From NCBI GenBank assembly GCA_030533445.1, contig CM060065.1, positions 49,469,964 to 49,533,963 of the forward strand: a DNA stretch of 64,000 bases, read 5' to 3'. Under the pieces are notes generated by a model that did no database searches, was not told the origin of the DNA, and saw only the letters and a program-made list of their open reading frames with translations. Positions within the stretch are counted from its first letter, which is position 1. Each line of letters begins with the position of its first letter. The position numbers and the translations under genes were made by a program. This DNA is from Cyprinodon diabolis. Its lineage: Eukaryota > Chordata > Actinopteri > Cyprinodontiformes > Cyprinodontidae. This document shows, in pieces, positions 1 to 9,337 of this stretch.

Positions 1-198
1 GTCTATGGTGCCCGAGGCAGAAAGGTCCATAAAAGTCCACAAAAAACGTGTCAATATTCCTCCATACTGCTTGTCCAATGTATTCCAAGTGTCCTGAGTG
101 GGTAGCTTCAATGATTTACTCGAAACGAAGTCATTTAGAATGTTTTTAGAGCATAAACAGTAGTGTATAGGATTTCCTAAAAGCGCGCGCCTGCGAGT

Positions 199-300
199 TC
201 ACGAGCCTACGGAAACCGCGGCAGACCAAACCAGATGAAAGTGCGCATTCAGCTCGGCAAAGAACTCATGCTCTTCCTCAACACTGAAGTCCTCAGACAT
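199..300 (-). CDS. Short ORF in hairpin element, possible transposase first exon
   Basis: An ATG on the minus strand at 300 opens a 33-codon frame beginning MSEDFSVEEEHEFFAELNAH and ending at a TGA at 199-201. The peptide is acidic and its second half lies in one hairpin arm. A real start codon and an unbiased composition make it slightly more credible than chance. It resembles the short acidic leader exons of DNA-transposon proteins, but I recognise no domain. A chance ORF in a repeat is an equally good explanation. Confidence 0.25.
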   Translation of the reverse strand: MSEDFSVEEEHEFFAELNAHFHLVWSAAVSVGS

Positions 301-423
301 TTTTCTTTCGTTGTTTCTTTCTTTGCACAGGTAAACAGCACATTTCTTCTTCTAAGGTTGCATTATCAAGAGCAGACGCTGAATGCGCACTTTCATCTGG
401 CTTGGTCTGCCGCGGTTTACGTG
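208..423. repeat. Hairpin (inverted-repeat) element
   Basis: Two arms of about 42 bp, near 212-253 and 377-419, are reverse complements with one or two mismatches (the arm contains ACCGCGGCAGACCA and GATGAAAGTGCGCATTCAGC). They enclose about 123 bp. This looks like a foldback/MITE or a partly duplicated transposon end. I could not define target-site duplications, so the outer limits are uncertain. The arm sequence is also the 3' half of the short minus-strand ORF at 199-300. Confidence 0.6.
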
Positions 424-633
424 TGATGAGCGGATGAATACCAGTGGCGGCCGACCATTAGAGGGCGCTAGGGTGCCGCTCCACTAGCCCAATGACCTGG
501 ATTAATACAAAAAAACAAAAACAAATGAAAATGTAATTATGAAATTTAAATATTTTAAAATATATTGATATATATGTTTTAGATGTGCAATGTAAATATT
601 TAATATGAAATGATGAGTAAAGTATCATTTCAT

Positions 634-901
634 CACTGCAAAAAATCTCAATCTAGAATAAGTAATTTTTTCTTAAAATAAGTGCATTTGTTCTTAAATT
701 GCCAATGGAACAAGACAATTTACACTTAAAATAAGAAAACACAATTGCATTGTCTTATTTCAAGTGCATATTATCTAATTATCTTATTTTAAGAGTAAAA
801 TTACTCATTCCATTGGCAAACTCTCATTTACCTACTCAAATTAAGGGTGAATACACTTAATTTAAGAAATGTTTACTTATTTCTTGATCGTTTTTGCAGG
901 G
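634..901. mobile_element. Palindromic MITE, copy 1
   Basis: The element begins CACTGCAAAAAA and ends TTTTTGCAGG, an imperfect inverted match. Inside are mirrored blocks such as CTTAAAATAAG and CTTATTTTAAG, and CCAATGGAAC with ATTCCATTGG. It is non-coding and AT-rich. Related copies lie at 3212-3490 and about 59331-59622. Ends of this form suggest a hAT-type MITE, but I could not see a clear 8-bp target-site duplication here. Confidence 0.7.
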
Positions 902-1545
902 ATTTTTTGTCATACTGGTGACGTATTTCAGCTCTTGGGCGCAAAAATGCTTGCCCATTGACTCTCGTTAAAAATTGTACATACGCAGTAGCTCCTCTGC
1001 AATACAAAGGAATAGGAAAGCTCAGGGTGCAGCTCTGGTGCACCTTGAGGTGACAGGAACTGTAGTCACAGTTGTTGTGCGGATGATTGACAGGCCGAGT
1101 CATGGTAGGGAAGCAAAATTACCAAGAGACGCTGGAGGTGAAATGGTTTGGACCGGATCAGCTGACCACCAAAATTAATCAGCAGTGCAAAGACAGATGG
1201 AGACGGTTCATTCTATTTTTTCCCAGCACCTCATTTAGCTACAAGGCTTGGCTAATTTCTTGAAGTGAGGCTAATGCTTTATTGTGCTGCCTTGACTGCC
1301 TGCCTCCTTTTTCAAACGTAAGGATCTGACCCTGCATGGATAAAGACCGCTAGGACTGATTTAAAGCAAAAAGAAGAATGAACAATCTGGGATATATATA
1401 GTGTACTTTTTCTAGATGTTTGTAGATTTTCATAGTTGTGTCTTAAATAAACACATTCTAAAAAAATAAATAGTTTTTATATATTAAAACTAACTAACTG
1501 ACTAATAGCTTCTCCATTATCGAACTGGTTCCTTTTTTTTTTTAG
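902..1545. other. No recognisable gene
   Basis: Moderately complex sequence between a MITE and a candidate exon. Several short ORFs exist on both strands but none shows a domain, codon bias or splice context. I see no defined repeat ends. Confidence 0.5.
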
Positions 1546-1626
1546 GTTTATGAAACAATATTGGACCATGAAAAACACAGATTTACCTTCACCAAGCCTC
1601 AGAAGGGCAACATTTATGTTCAAAAA
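1546..1626 (+). CDS. Candidate internal exon, unidentified
   Basis: An 81-nt block is preceded by a T-rich tract ending TTTTAG and followed by GTAAAC, a plausible acceptor and donor pair. It is open in one frame for 27 codons (VYETILDHEKHRFTFTKPQK then GNIYVQK). The peptide is charged and non-repetitive. I do not recognise the protein. No phase-compatible partner exon on the plus strand was found, so this could be chance or a relic inside a repeat. Confidence 0.3.
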
Positions 1627-1839
1627 GTAAACCTGTATGTAAAATTAAGTTATGTTTTTATAATGTTTTTTAGTTGTTGGCATTCATATAAATATACTGA
1701 TGTAATAACTTAGTATATGTTTGATATGTTTTTGGTAAAAGTCTATTTTGAATTTATAGCCATAAAATATTCCAATCGGACATTTTAAACGATTGCTCAA
1801 AGGTTTGGAAATTAGATCTATGGTTTGTAACTGTTTTAT

Positions 1840-1990
1840 GAATTTCTAATTATAGATAGATGTAACTGCAAACTGTAATGTAATCTTTTGCCACTGTCTT
1901 AGCCAGGACTCCCTTGAAAAAAGGGAGTGTTAATCTAAATAGGACTTTTCCTGGTTAAATAAAGGAATAAATAAAAATAAAAAAATAGCC
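1840..1990 (+). repeat. LINE-like 3' tail
   Basis: The stretch around GCCAGGACTCCCTTGAAAAA, continuing to CCTGGTTAAATAAAGG and then A-rich ATAAATAAAAATAAA, has the layout of a common fish LINE 3' end: a short hairpin, a polyadenylation-like signal and a simple-repeat tail. No coding part is attached, so this is a severely 5'-truncated insertion. The clade is not assigned. Confidence 0.4.
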
Positions 1991-2575
1991 CCCACTGGAG
2001 AAAACTCCACCAGCTGCCACTGATGAATAGAACATTTATCGTTCCTACATATTTTTTATTTTACATTATATTCTCTCCCTCAGTCAAAATTTCCTCCATA
2101 GGTTCCCATCCAGAACAGAAGAATCAGCTAGAACCAGACTGTGCAGGAACCATGGTATACAAGATATTAGCCTCACATGGTAGCAGCAAAGAAAATAATT
2201 CATGAGACCCACAAACTTTTGCTCCTCATAGGAATCAGATAGGGAACAAAAGCAGAATGTAAAGAAGAAAAAAGAAATAGGACATGGATGCCTCTGAGGA
2301 AGGCACAGCATGTTGAAGTTAGGAACTGTGTGTCCATCTGCTGCGTTCTAATGTCAACCGCCTTCATCTTCTGTCTGGAGGTTTTATCACCTTTGGAGGC
2401 AGTGAAACAAAGTCGCTTGTCATATAAGACAATAGATGAGAGAGAGAGAGTGCAAATAAATAACAGCAACTGATATTTATATTATATGAAGGATGATGAT
2501 GAAAATGAATCCAGGATGATGATGTGGTCATTAGCTTGGTTTAGCTTTGGTGTAGAAACACAGGGGGTCACTCAC

Positions 2576-2600
2576 CATCTCGCTCCAAAGGGTTTCAAAA
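2576..2600 (-). CDS. Candidate micro-exon, minus strand
   Basis: Read on the minus strand, a pyrimidine-rich tract ending CTTTTAG precedes 25 nt followed by a near-consensus donor GTGAGT. With one base completing the previous codon, the block reads FETLWSEM and ends in phase 0. The strand agrees with the candidate exons at 27860-27938 and 32336-32379. However, the phase does not join directly to the 27860 exon, so another exon would be needed between. A 25-nt block can easily arise by chance. Confidence 0.25.
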
Positions 2601-3211
2601 CTAAAAGAAACAAAATAAAATTCTAAATCCTATTTTCTGTCGCTATAGAAACCATTTGCTCCCCCGATGGTGATAAAGGAAGCAAATTGGTGAGATATAG
2701 TAAGGCGCCGTGAGGGACAGAAGAGCAGATGAACAGACACAGGACAGCTCGCCAGAAAAGCCCCCCCCCTCCCGTCAGTGCCAGTACGATGATGCCAAGA
2801 TCTGGAAACTGACTGAGATCAAATGTGTTTCTGACGTCGTGCATCTCTCTGTGTGACGTGATTTAGCCAGAGGACCCATTTGGGCTTCATGGCTGCTATG
2901 TCCTGCTTTGCTCAGCCTCTTAAACACAACAGCAGTGAAGCATGGAAACACCTGCGACTAGGTGATGATGGCAACAACGCGGCTCTGGCGTGGATGTGAA
3001 GGGTGAGCCGTCGTCACTCCTTATCACTCTCATTAAAAACTAAAGAAATTGGAGGTTTGCTGGTTTTGAAGTTAAATTTCTGCATCCATACAGTCTTTTC
3101 TGTGGTCTTACACATCAAAGATACAAGAATATAAGATAAGAAAACAATTGTACACTGATTGAGGGCAGTTAATGTCTTTTTCTAACCTCAAAATGTGTCT
3201 TCATTGCATCA
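2601..3211. other. No recognisable gene
   Basis: Unique-looking sequence with a short C run near 2761 (CCCCCCCCTCCC). I see no supported coding region and no element ends. Confidence 0.5.
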
Positions 3212-3490
3212 CACTGCAAAAACATTCTACAAATGAGTAAAAATGTCAAAATAAGTGTATTCATCCTTAATTTAAGCCGGAAAATAAGATGATCTGCCAA
3301 TGGAATGAGCATTTTTACCCTTAAAATAAGATAATTAGATATTATGCACTTGAAATAAGAGACTTTAGTTGCTTTTTCTTATTTTTTATGTTAATGGTTA
3401 TTCCTTTGGCAAAGTGTCTGCTCAATTTAAGAAAAAAATCCACTTATTTTAAGAAATAATTACTAAATTAGATTAACATTTTTTGCAGTG
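3212..3490. mobile_element. Palindromic MITE, copy 2
   Basis: Termini are CACTGCAAAAA and TTTTTTGCAGTG, a clean inverted pair of about 11 bp. The interior shares the CTTAAAATAAGATAATTAGAT and CCAATGGAATGA blocks of copy 1, partly in the opposite order as expected for a palindromic element. Non-coding. It is more diverged from copies 1 and 3 than they are from each other. Confidence 0.75.
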
Positions 3491-4474
3491 CATAGGTGAG
3501 ATATTAACTGCACTGCAAGAGTAGCTGCAGGGAAAAAAAGCAATCTTCACTTGTTATTTTCCATGATAATATTTCTACATTTATGCTGCTTTTCTAATTA
3601 TCGGCATGCCACGTCCTTATCTTTGCATTGCTTGCTTCTCATCAATTATGCATTGTTATATAGAGTTTTACGCTGAGTAATTATGCAGGCTTCCGTTAGA
3701 TGGAGACATCACATGTGAAAGAACATCCTCCTACAAACACACATAAAAATGTAAGATATATTTTCACTGGAACACTAAAGTTTATTTGCAAAACAAAAAG
3801 CGAATATCAGTTTAGTTTTGAACCCCCTTTAATCTGAAAAGGCTTTGACAGAATAAGACCAAAATCAGAGGTCTGAAAACAACAGAGTTCTGTTCTAAAT
3901 GTCTGCTCCTCTAGAGAAAAAACGATTTTCCAAGCAAACTTCAACATTTGACATACATCTGTAGGTTTTAGTAGAAAAAAACAACTCTGGTTGCAAATCA
4001 AAATATTATGAGAATGAATACAAAAACCCGCTGTCACACCGTTTCAAGTGTGACATTTTAGTTCATAAATTAAAAAACACATCAACTGGGTCTAAAGATG
4101 AAGAAATGGGATAAATTAATGATGAATGATGTTTTGACACATATTTGACTTTAGTTTATTACCTCTGTTCCACCCTTGTTAGGTGTATATGTCGCCGTTC
4201 TACTGGCTCAGGTATGCCACATTATGCTGAGATGTCACTGAGATGTCCCTCTCTCACCGTTTCTCTATTTTTTCCAAACAATAATGATGTTAGCTTCATA
4301 AATAGACTTAAAGTGTTCAACTAATTCTTAGATAGTTTAATCAGAGCATGCAGTCCTCTAAGGTAAGTTAAAGTGCCACTAACAAATTTTTCCAGAGGCA
4401 CTCCCCCTACAGGACCTTTTGAAAATAACACTGTGGTAAATCAACCGCCTGCTGTGTTCCCTGCATCCAGTGGG
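3491..4474. other. No recognisable gene
   Basis: Non-coding sequence upstream of the Tc1-like element. A GT-AG-bounded 29-nt block near 4183-4211 was considered and rejected as an exon. Confidence 0.5.
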
Positions 4475-6062
4475 TTGAAATGTCCTTATTTTTTAAGCAA
4501 AATCACTGTACTTTTCAATGAAGATAACTTTAAACTAGTCTTAACTTTAAAGAAATACACTCTATACATTGCTAATGTGGTAAATGACTATTCTAGCTGC
4601 AAATGTCTGGTTTTTGGTGCAGTATCTACATAGGTGTATAGAGGCCCATTTCCAGAAACTATCACTCCAGTGTTCTAATGGTACAATGTGTTTGCTCATT
4701 GGCCTAGAAGGCTAATTGATGATTACAAAACCCTTGTGCAATCATGTTCACACGTCTGAAAACAGTTTAGCTCGTTACAGAAGCTACAAAACTGACCTTC
4801 CTTTGAGCAGATTGAGTTTCTAGAGCATCACATTTGTGGGGTCAATTAAACGCTCAAAATGGCCAGAAAAAGAGAACTTTCATCTGAAACTGGACAGTCT
4901 ATTCTTGTTCTTAGAAATGAAGGCTATTCCGTGCGAAAAATTGCTAAGAAACTGAAGATTTCCTACAACGGTGTGTACTACTCCCTTCAGAGGACAGCAC
5001 AGACAGGCTCTAACCAGAGAAGAAAAAGAAGTGGGAGGCCGCGTTGCACAACTGAGCAAGAAAATAAGTACATTAGAGTCTCTAGTTTGAGAAACAGATG
5101 CCTCACAGGCCCCCAGCTGGCATCTTCATTAAATAGTACCCGGAAAACACCAGTGTCAACATCTACAGTGATGAGGCGGCTGCGGGATTCTGGGCTTCAG
5201 GGCAGAGTGGGAAAGAAAAAGCCATATCTGAGAATGGCCAATAAAAGAAAAAGATTAAGATGGGCAAAAGAACACAGACATTGGAGAGAGGAAGACTGGA
5301 AAAAAGTGTTGTGGACGGATGAATCCTAGTTGGAGGTGTTTGGATCACAAAGAAGAACGTTTTTGAGACGCAGAACAAATGAAAAGATGCTGGAAGAATG
5401 CCTGACGCCATCTGTTAAGCATGGTGGAGGTAATGTGATGGTCTGGGGTTGCTTTGGTGCTGGTAGGGTGGGAGATTTGTACAGGGTAAAAGGGATTCTG
5501 GATAAGGAAGGCTATGACTCCATTTTGCAACGCCATGCCATACCCAGTGGACAGCGCTTGATTGGAGCCAGTTTCATCCTACAACAGGACAATGACCCTA
5601 AACACACCTCCAAATTGTGCAAGAACTATTTAGAGCAGAAGCAGGCAGCTGGTATTCTATCGGTAATGGAGTGGCCAGCGCAGTCACCAGATCTGAACCC
5701 CATTGAGCTGTGGTGGGAGCAGCTTGACCGTATGGTACGCAAGAAGTGCCCATCCAACCAACCCAACTTGTGGGAGCTGCTTCTTGAAGCGTGGGGTGCA
5801 ATTTCTCCAGATTACCTCAACAAATTAACAGCTAGAATGCCAAAGGTCTGCAATGCTGGAATTGCTGCAAATGGAGGATTCTTTGACGAAAGTAAAGTTT
5901 GATGTAAAAAAATCTGATTTCAAATACAAATCATTATTTCTAACCTTGTCAATGTCTTGACTCTACTTTCTAGTCATTTCACAACGTATGGTGGTGAATA
6001 AGTGTGACTTTTCAGGAAAACAAAAAATTGTTTGGGTGACCCCAAACTTTTGAACGGTAGTG
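4475..6062 (+). mobile_element. Tc1-like DNA transposon, 5' end eroded
   Basis: A DD34E transposase gene sits between non-coding arms of about 0.4 kb and 0.16 kb. The right end runs to GGTGACCCCAAACTTTTGAA then CGGTAGTG, followed by TA, which is the Tc1 terminal repeat plus its TA target site. The matching left terminal repeat is missing: the familiar left arm starts abruptly near 4475 (AAATGTCCTTATTTTTTAAG). Without one terminal repeat the copy should be immobile even apart from its nonsense codon. Confidence 0.9.
4859..5902 (+). pseudogene. Tc1-like transposase with one premature stop
   Basis: A 348-codon frame from the ATG at 4859 encodes a cut-and-paste transposase interrupted only by a TAG at 5327-5329. 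Residues 1-110 hold the paired-like helix-turn-helix region (MARKRELSSETGQSILVLRN start) and a GRPR AT-hook-like motif near residue 60 (KRSGRPR). The catalytic domain follows: first Asp in VLWTDES just before the stop, second in LQQDNDPKHT, and Glu in LNPIELWW, the DD34E arrangement. GGG boxes (KHGGGNVMVWGCFGAG) are intact. The stop lies right after DES, where I recall relatives carrying Lys (AAG to TAG). The length matches the family's usual ~340 residues, so this copy died recently by a single substitution. Confidence 0.92.
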
Positions 6063-6449
6063 TATATCTAATGCGCAACATCTAATGTTATTTTATCTCT
6101 TCATCTTGGTGTTGTATTTGGTAAATGAATGTTAGCGTTGTAAGGAAATATCTTTCAGGCAACCGTTGTACTGAACTCAGTATTTAGCTTTGCCTTCTTT
6201 GAGTTTTCACACGGCTAGCTTGATAGCCTTCCAATTTTGTAAACATCAGTTGTTTAACTTCAATCCCTGGTGGAACCAAGTAACGTCTCCTTATGTTTGT
6301 CGTATTTTAAAATAAATTGCGTTCTAATGTCCTTTTAGCTTCACACACAGTCAATGAAGTGCGATGCAGAGGGTGCAGGAAATGTATTAAAATAAAATGA
6401 ATCTACCACCCCTAATGGGCTATATTACATTATTACAGAGTAAAGATAT
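6063..6449. other. No recognisable gene
   Basis: Spacer between the Tc1-like element and the LTR element. Nothing recognised. Confidence 0.5.
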
Positions 6450-6740
6450 TGTCAGGATCCGGGGCTTTGCCCACCAGAGGGCGCCGTGGATCCAGCCTGG
6501 GGAGCTTTGGCTCAGCATGGACAGCTGTTGTCTATTTGCTGATTAAGGAAGCTTTTCCTATATAAGCTGAGTGTGACCTCCCCTCTGGGCTGGATCGTTG
6601 TGTCTTACCTGTGCCACTATGCCTGTCTGAACCTGCATCCTGCGAGTCTGTCAACCGGTTCCAATAAATTCTGGACTTTTTATCCTCCCTCTGTGTCTGT
6701 GAGTCTGCATTTGGGCTAGTAAAACCACCGCATCATGACA
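6450..6740 (+). repeat. 5' LTR
   Basis: 291 bp. It contains a TATA box (TATATAAG, 6559-6566), a predicted start site about 29 bp further on near 6588, and AATAAA at 6663-6668, so the U3, R and U5 order is visible. The ATG of the residual gag-like frame (6735) lies within the last bases of the LTR. Confidence 0.92.
6559..6566 (+). promoter_or_regulatory. LTR promoter TATA box
   Basis: TATATAAG lies 29 bp upstream of GGCTGGATCGTT, the segment complementary to the primer-binding site. The spacing is that expected between a TATA box and a Pol II start site. The second LTR carries the same box. Confidence 0.75.
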
Positions 6741-6815
6741 GAACGATCCAGCCAACAGACTAGCCCCGCAGACTCCTTCTTCGCGCTCCTGGAGAGCCCG
6801 CTCTGTGCCGTCTAG
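6735..6815 (+). pseudogene. Truncated gag-like leader ORF
   Basis: An ATG at the LTR edge opens MTERSSQQTSPADSFFALLE, continuing for six more residues to a TAG at 6813-6815. In full-length sushi-type elements gag begins at about this place, so I read it as the first ~20 residues of gag joined to unrelated downstream sequence by a deletion. It carries no nucleocapsid or capsid motif and is not expected to make a functional protein. Confidence 0.55.
6742..6753 (+). promoter_or_regulatory. Self-priming primer-binding site
   Basis: AACGATCCAGCC, one base after the left LTR, is the exact 12-nt reverse complement of GGCTGGATCGTT at 6588-6599 in the LTR, where transcription should start. In Tf1 and related sushi elements the first ~11 nt of the transcript fold back onto the primer-binding site and prime minus-strand synthesis in place of a tRNA. 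The geometry here is the same. The match is seen directly; the mechanism is inferred. Confidence 0.75.
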
Positions 6816-6905
6816 GAGACCCCTGAGCCTGCTCTGTGCCGTCTGGGAGACCCCTGAGCCCGCTCTGTGCCGTCTGGAGATCCCTGAGCCTGCTCTGCGC
6901 CTTCC
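6785..6905 (+). repeat. Tandem ~36-bp repeats inside LTR element
   Basis: The unit CCTGAGCCTGCTCTGTGCCG plus TCTGGGAGACC recurs about three to four times with small changes. In one frame it encodes a PEPALCRL-like proline-rich repeat, probably a relic of the proline-rich 3' end of pol or of the non-coding leader. Confidence 0.7.
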
Positions 6906-7272
6906 AGAGACTCCGGCGGTGGAGCCACAATCGGTGGATCCCTCTGTTCCTGAGGTGGAGCCGCAGTTGAGGGCTTCCTCTGCTCTGGATGTGGAGCCGT
7001 AGTGGGCGGACCTGTTGCAGAGCTGCGGGAGCGGAGACGGCGTCCTTCCCGGGGCTTCGTGCTGAAGCGGAGACAGAGTTTCTCCCGGTGCTTCCTGCTG
7101 AAGCGGAGGTGACGCCCTCCTCCAAGGCCCCTGCAGTTTTTGAGTCTCTGCTCTGCTGCCGGTTCCATGGCCGGCCACCTGAGACTTTTTCTGGCATCCC
7201 TGGTTCGCCCTTCGCCCTCCATGGGCGAGTTGTTTTTTTTTGTTTTCTTTGGGGCGTCTGGAATCCACCCTT

Positions 7273-7282
7273 GAGGGGGGGG
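7273..7282 (+). promoter_or_regulatory. Polypurine tract
   Basis: GAGGGGGGGG followed by TAC directly precedes the right LTR. This is the usual plus-strand primer position in LTR retrotransposons. Confidence 0.8.
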
Positions 7283-7285
7283 TAC

Positions 7286-7575
7286 TGTCAGGATCCGGGC
7301 TTTGCCCACCAGAGGGCGCCGTGGATCCAGCCTGGGGAGCTTTGGCTCAGCATGGACAGCTGTTGTCTATTTGCTGATTAAGGAAGCTTTTCCTATATAA
7401 GCTGAGTGTGACCTCCCCTCTGGGCTGGATCGTTGTGTCTTACCTGTGCCACCATGCCTGTCTGAACCTGCATCCTGCAAGTCTGTCAACCGGTTCCAAT
7501 AAATTCTGGACTTTTTATCCTCCCTCTGTGTCTGTGAGTCTGCATTTGGGCTAGTAAAACCACCGCATCATGACA
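7286..7575 (+). repeat. 3' LTR
   Basis: 290 bp, nearly identical to the left LTR: one G fewer near the start, a T/C change in the CCACTATGCC/CCACCATGCC block, and a G/A change in CCTGCGAG/CCTGCAAG. It ends CATCATGACA. Confidence 0.92.
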
Positions 7576-8932
7576 GATACTCATTATGGAATTGTCTATG
7601 CTACATTGTCCAATTACAAGACAGTAATTCTGGAGCATAAATTCATTTAAATCTGCACATTTTTCTATTAAAATGAAAGGCAGATGTACAAATGTGCTAG
7701 GGGCATATTAGCTTCACACATTTCTTGTTTGTTTACACTGTTTATCTGCTTTCAAACAGCCAGTCACATGGCAACAACTCATTGCACTTATCTAGATGTG
7801 GTGAAGACGACTTGCTGATGTTTAAAGCAGACATCAAATGAGGAGGGAAGGAGATTTGATCGAGGTATGTGCCAGTATTTCATAAACTGACGATCTGCTT
7901 TTCATTCTCAACCATCTTTGCCATTTATAGAGGATAGCAGAGATGGTTATAGAGGATTTAATTCAACTCATTTTTTGTTATATACCACCAATTCGCAACA
8001 CGTCATCTTAAAGCACTTAACAGACTCAATCAAATCAAACCATACAGACTGATTGGTTAAAAGTATCTAAGGAAACTTAGCAAACTGCATTGAGTTGTTG
8101 ACTGCAGAATTCAATCCCCTGGATGAGAATGTCTGATAAAAAGAGAAAATATCCAGTAAACAGATTAAAAATGCCTCACTGTTGCAGAGGTCGGTATGTG
8201 AAACGGCATCTCTGAAAGTGCAAAACATTGAACTTTGAAGATGGGTTACAGCAGCATGAGACCTCAGCAGAAGCAGAACCTCTTATCTAAAATGAAGAAA
8301 CTAAGGCTACAGTCTGTCAAGGCTAACCAAAGTTGGGACATACCAACTCACATGACTCATCTCTCAATAAGTTCAAGAGCATCGTTAGTAACTGACCAAT
8401 CAGGGTTCATGATCGGTCCAAAACAGAAACAGCTCTACCCTGCAGGAGCATGTCTCTTTCTCTGTTAACTTTACCAGTATTACATTAGGAAGGCATTGCT
8501 GACATGGGAATTGTGTTAAAAAACAACATACAATAAAATCGTATTGTTGTTAGAAGGAAACATAAAATTTAGGTACACCTAATTTGAAGTATTTACGCGA
8601 TGAAACACAGTTAATTATCATATTCCCAAAGACAATAAAATACTAAAGAGTTTCTGGTTTTTCATCTCTACCAAAGTAACAAACCATTCGTTTTTTTCCC
8701 CCCATTAATACGCTGCTTGCTAATGTTTAACGCAAGCTTGCGTCTCTTACTTACTTACTGACAGATCTGATAGTAAACTGCATCTAAGTTCATGTGCCAG
8801 CATGGGCTTATTATATATTTTTGGAATAAAAATGCTTCAGTTTTTCACCTTTTTTATGTACTAAATTCCCTCACCTGCTTTTGTATACGCAAATAGTGTC
8901 AGACACAATTTTACTCGGAGCCGGTAATGTTG
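7576..8932. other. No recognisable gene
   Basis: Non-coding sequence without visible repeat ends. A 77-codon ORF around 8235-8468 lacks any domain and is judged a chance frame. Confidence 0.5.
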
Positions 8933-9040
8933 TAGCCTCGTGAGACCATCCTGATCTCGCGAGATTTCAAGGTTTCACTCGCAGATCAGTCTGGCTACTT
9001 TCCGTTAAAGAAAATTTGGAGCCGTTAACCAAACGAACGT

Positions 9041-9047
9041 CCAATCA
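9041..9047 (+). promoter_or_regulatory. CCAAT box upstream of helicase exon
   Basis: CCAATCA lies about 70 bp before the ATG at 9113. Copy D has GGGCCAATCA about 95 bp before its ATG, and inverted ATTGGTT motifs recur at the other end of both elements. This suggests an NF-Y-type promoter built into the transposon end. Confidence 0.4.
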
Positions 9048-9112
9048 GCGTTGGCTTTGAGGCGGGTTGAGGTGTGATGCAACGAGAAGCGCGACAGTTC
9101 AGTCTAAAGAAC

Positions 9113-9337
9113 ATGGCGGCTTCAGCTGATCAAACTAGCGTTAGCGTGGCTATCGAGCAAGTTTTATCGGAATTACAGAGTATTTCTTCACTGAAAGAAG
9201 AGCAAAACAGTGCTCTGGAGGCTTTTCTTAGAGGAAAAGATGTTTTTGCTCTTCTCCCGACTGGTTTCGGCAAGAGTAGCCTGGCTTGTGGTTGTGTTTT
9301 CGTCGTCGCTCTGTTAGTACGTCATATGCTTCGTTGA
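9113..9337 (+). pseudogene. RecQ-like helicase N-terminal fragment (copy A)
   Basis: The frame starts at an ATG in strong context (GAACATGGCGG) and reads MAASADQTSVSVAIEQVLSE, followed by SLKEEQNSALEAFLRGKD and VFALLPTGFGKS. KEEQ resembles the glutamine motif that precedes helicase motif I, and PTGFGKS is a Walker A. After the Walker A the frame runs into unrelated residues (SLACGCVFVVALLVRHMLR) across a deletion junction. A whole RecQ-type SF2 helicase core needs about 350 further residues, so this is only the first exon or its 5' part. The upstream in-frame ATG at 9074 would add 13 residues. Confidence 0.7.

Larger units (their letters stand above)
6450..7575 (+). mobile_element. Non-autonomous sushi/Tf1-like LTR retrotransposon
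   Basis: Two direct LTRs (6450-6740 and 7286-7575) flank only about 545 bp of internal DNA. The LTRs begin TGTCAGGATCC, end CATCATGACA, and differ by two substitutions and one 1-bp indel, which implies a young insertion. Flanks GATAT (6445-6449) and GATAC (7576-7580) fit a 5-bp target duplication with one change. A polypurine tract precedes the right LTR, and a self-complementary primer-binding site follows the left one. There is no reverse transcriptase, integrase or protease. The element is an internally deleted derivative that would depend on proteins from a full-length relative. Confidence 0.92.

Noticed and set aside
4183..4211. 29-nt plus-strand block bounded by TTAG and GTATGC
   Set aside because: Too short, with weak sites and no phase partner; expected by chance in 64 kb.
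6651..7309. Long minus-strand ORFs (up to 205 codons) in the LTR element
   Set aside because: They run antisense across both the internal tandem repeats and an LTR; low-complexity, GC-rich composition explains the openness.
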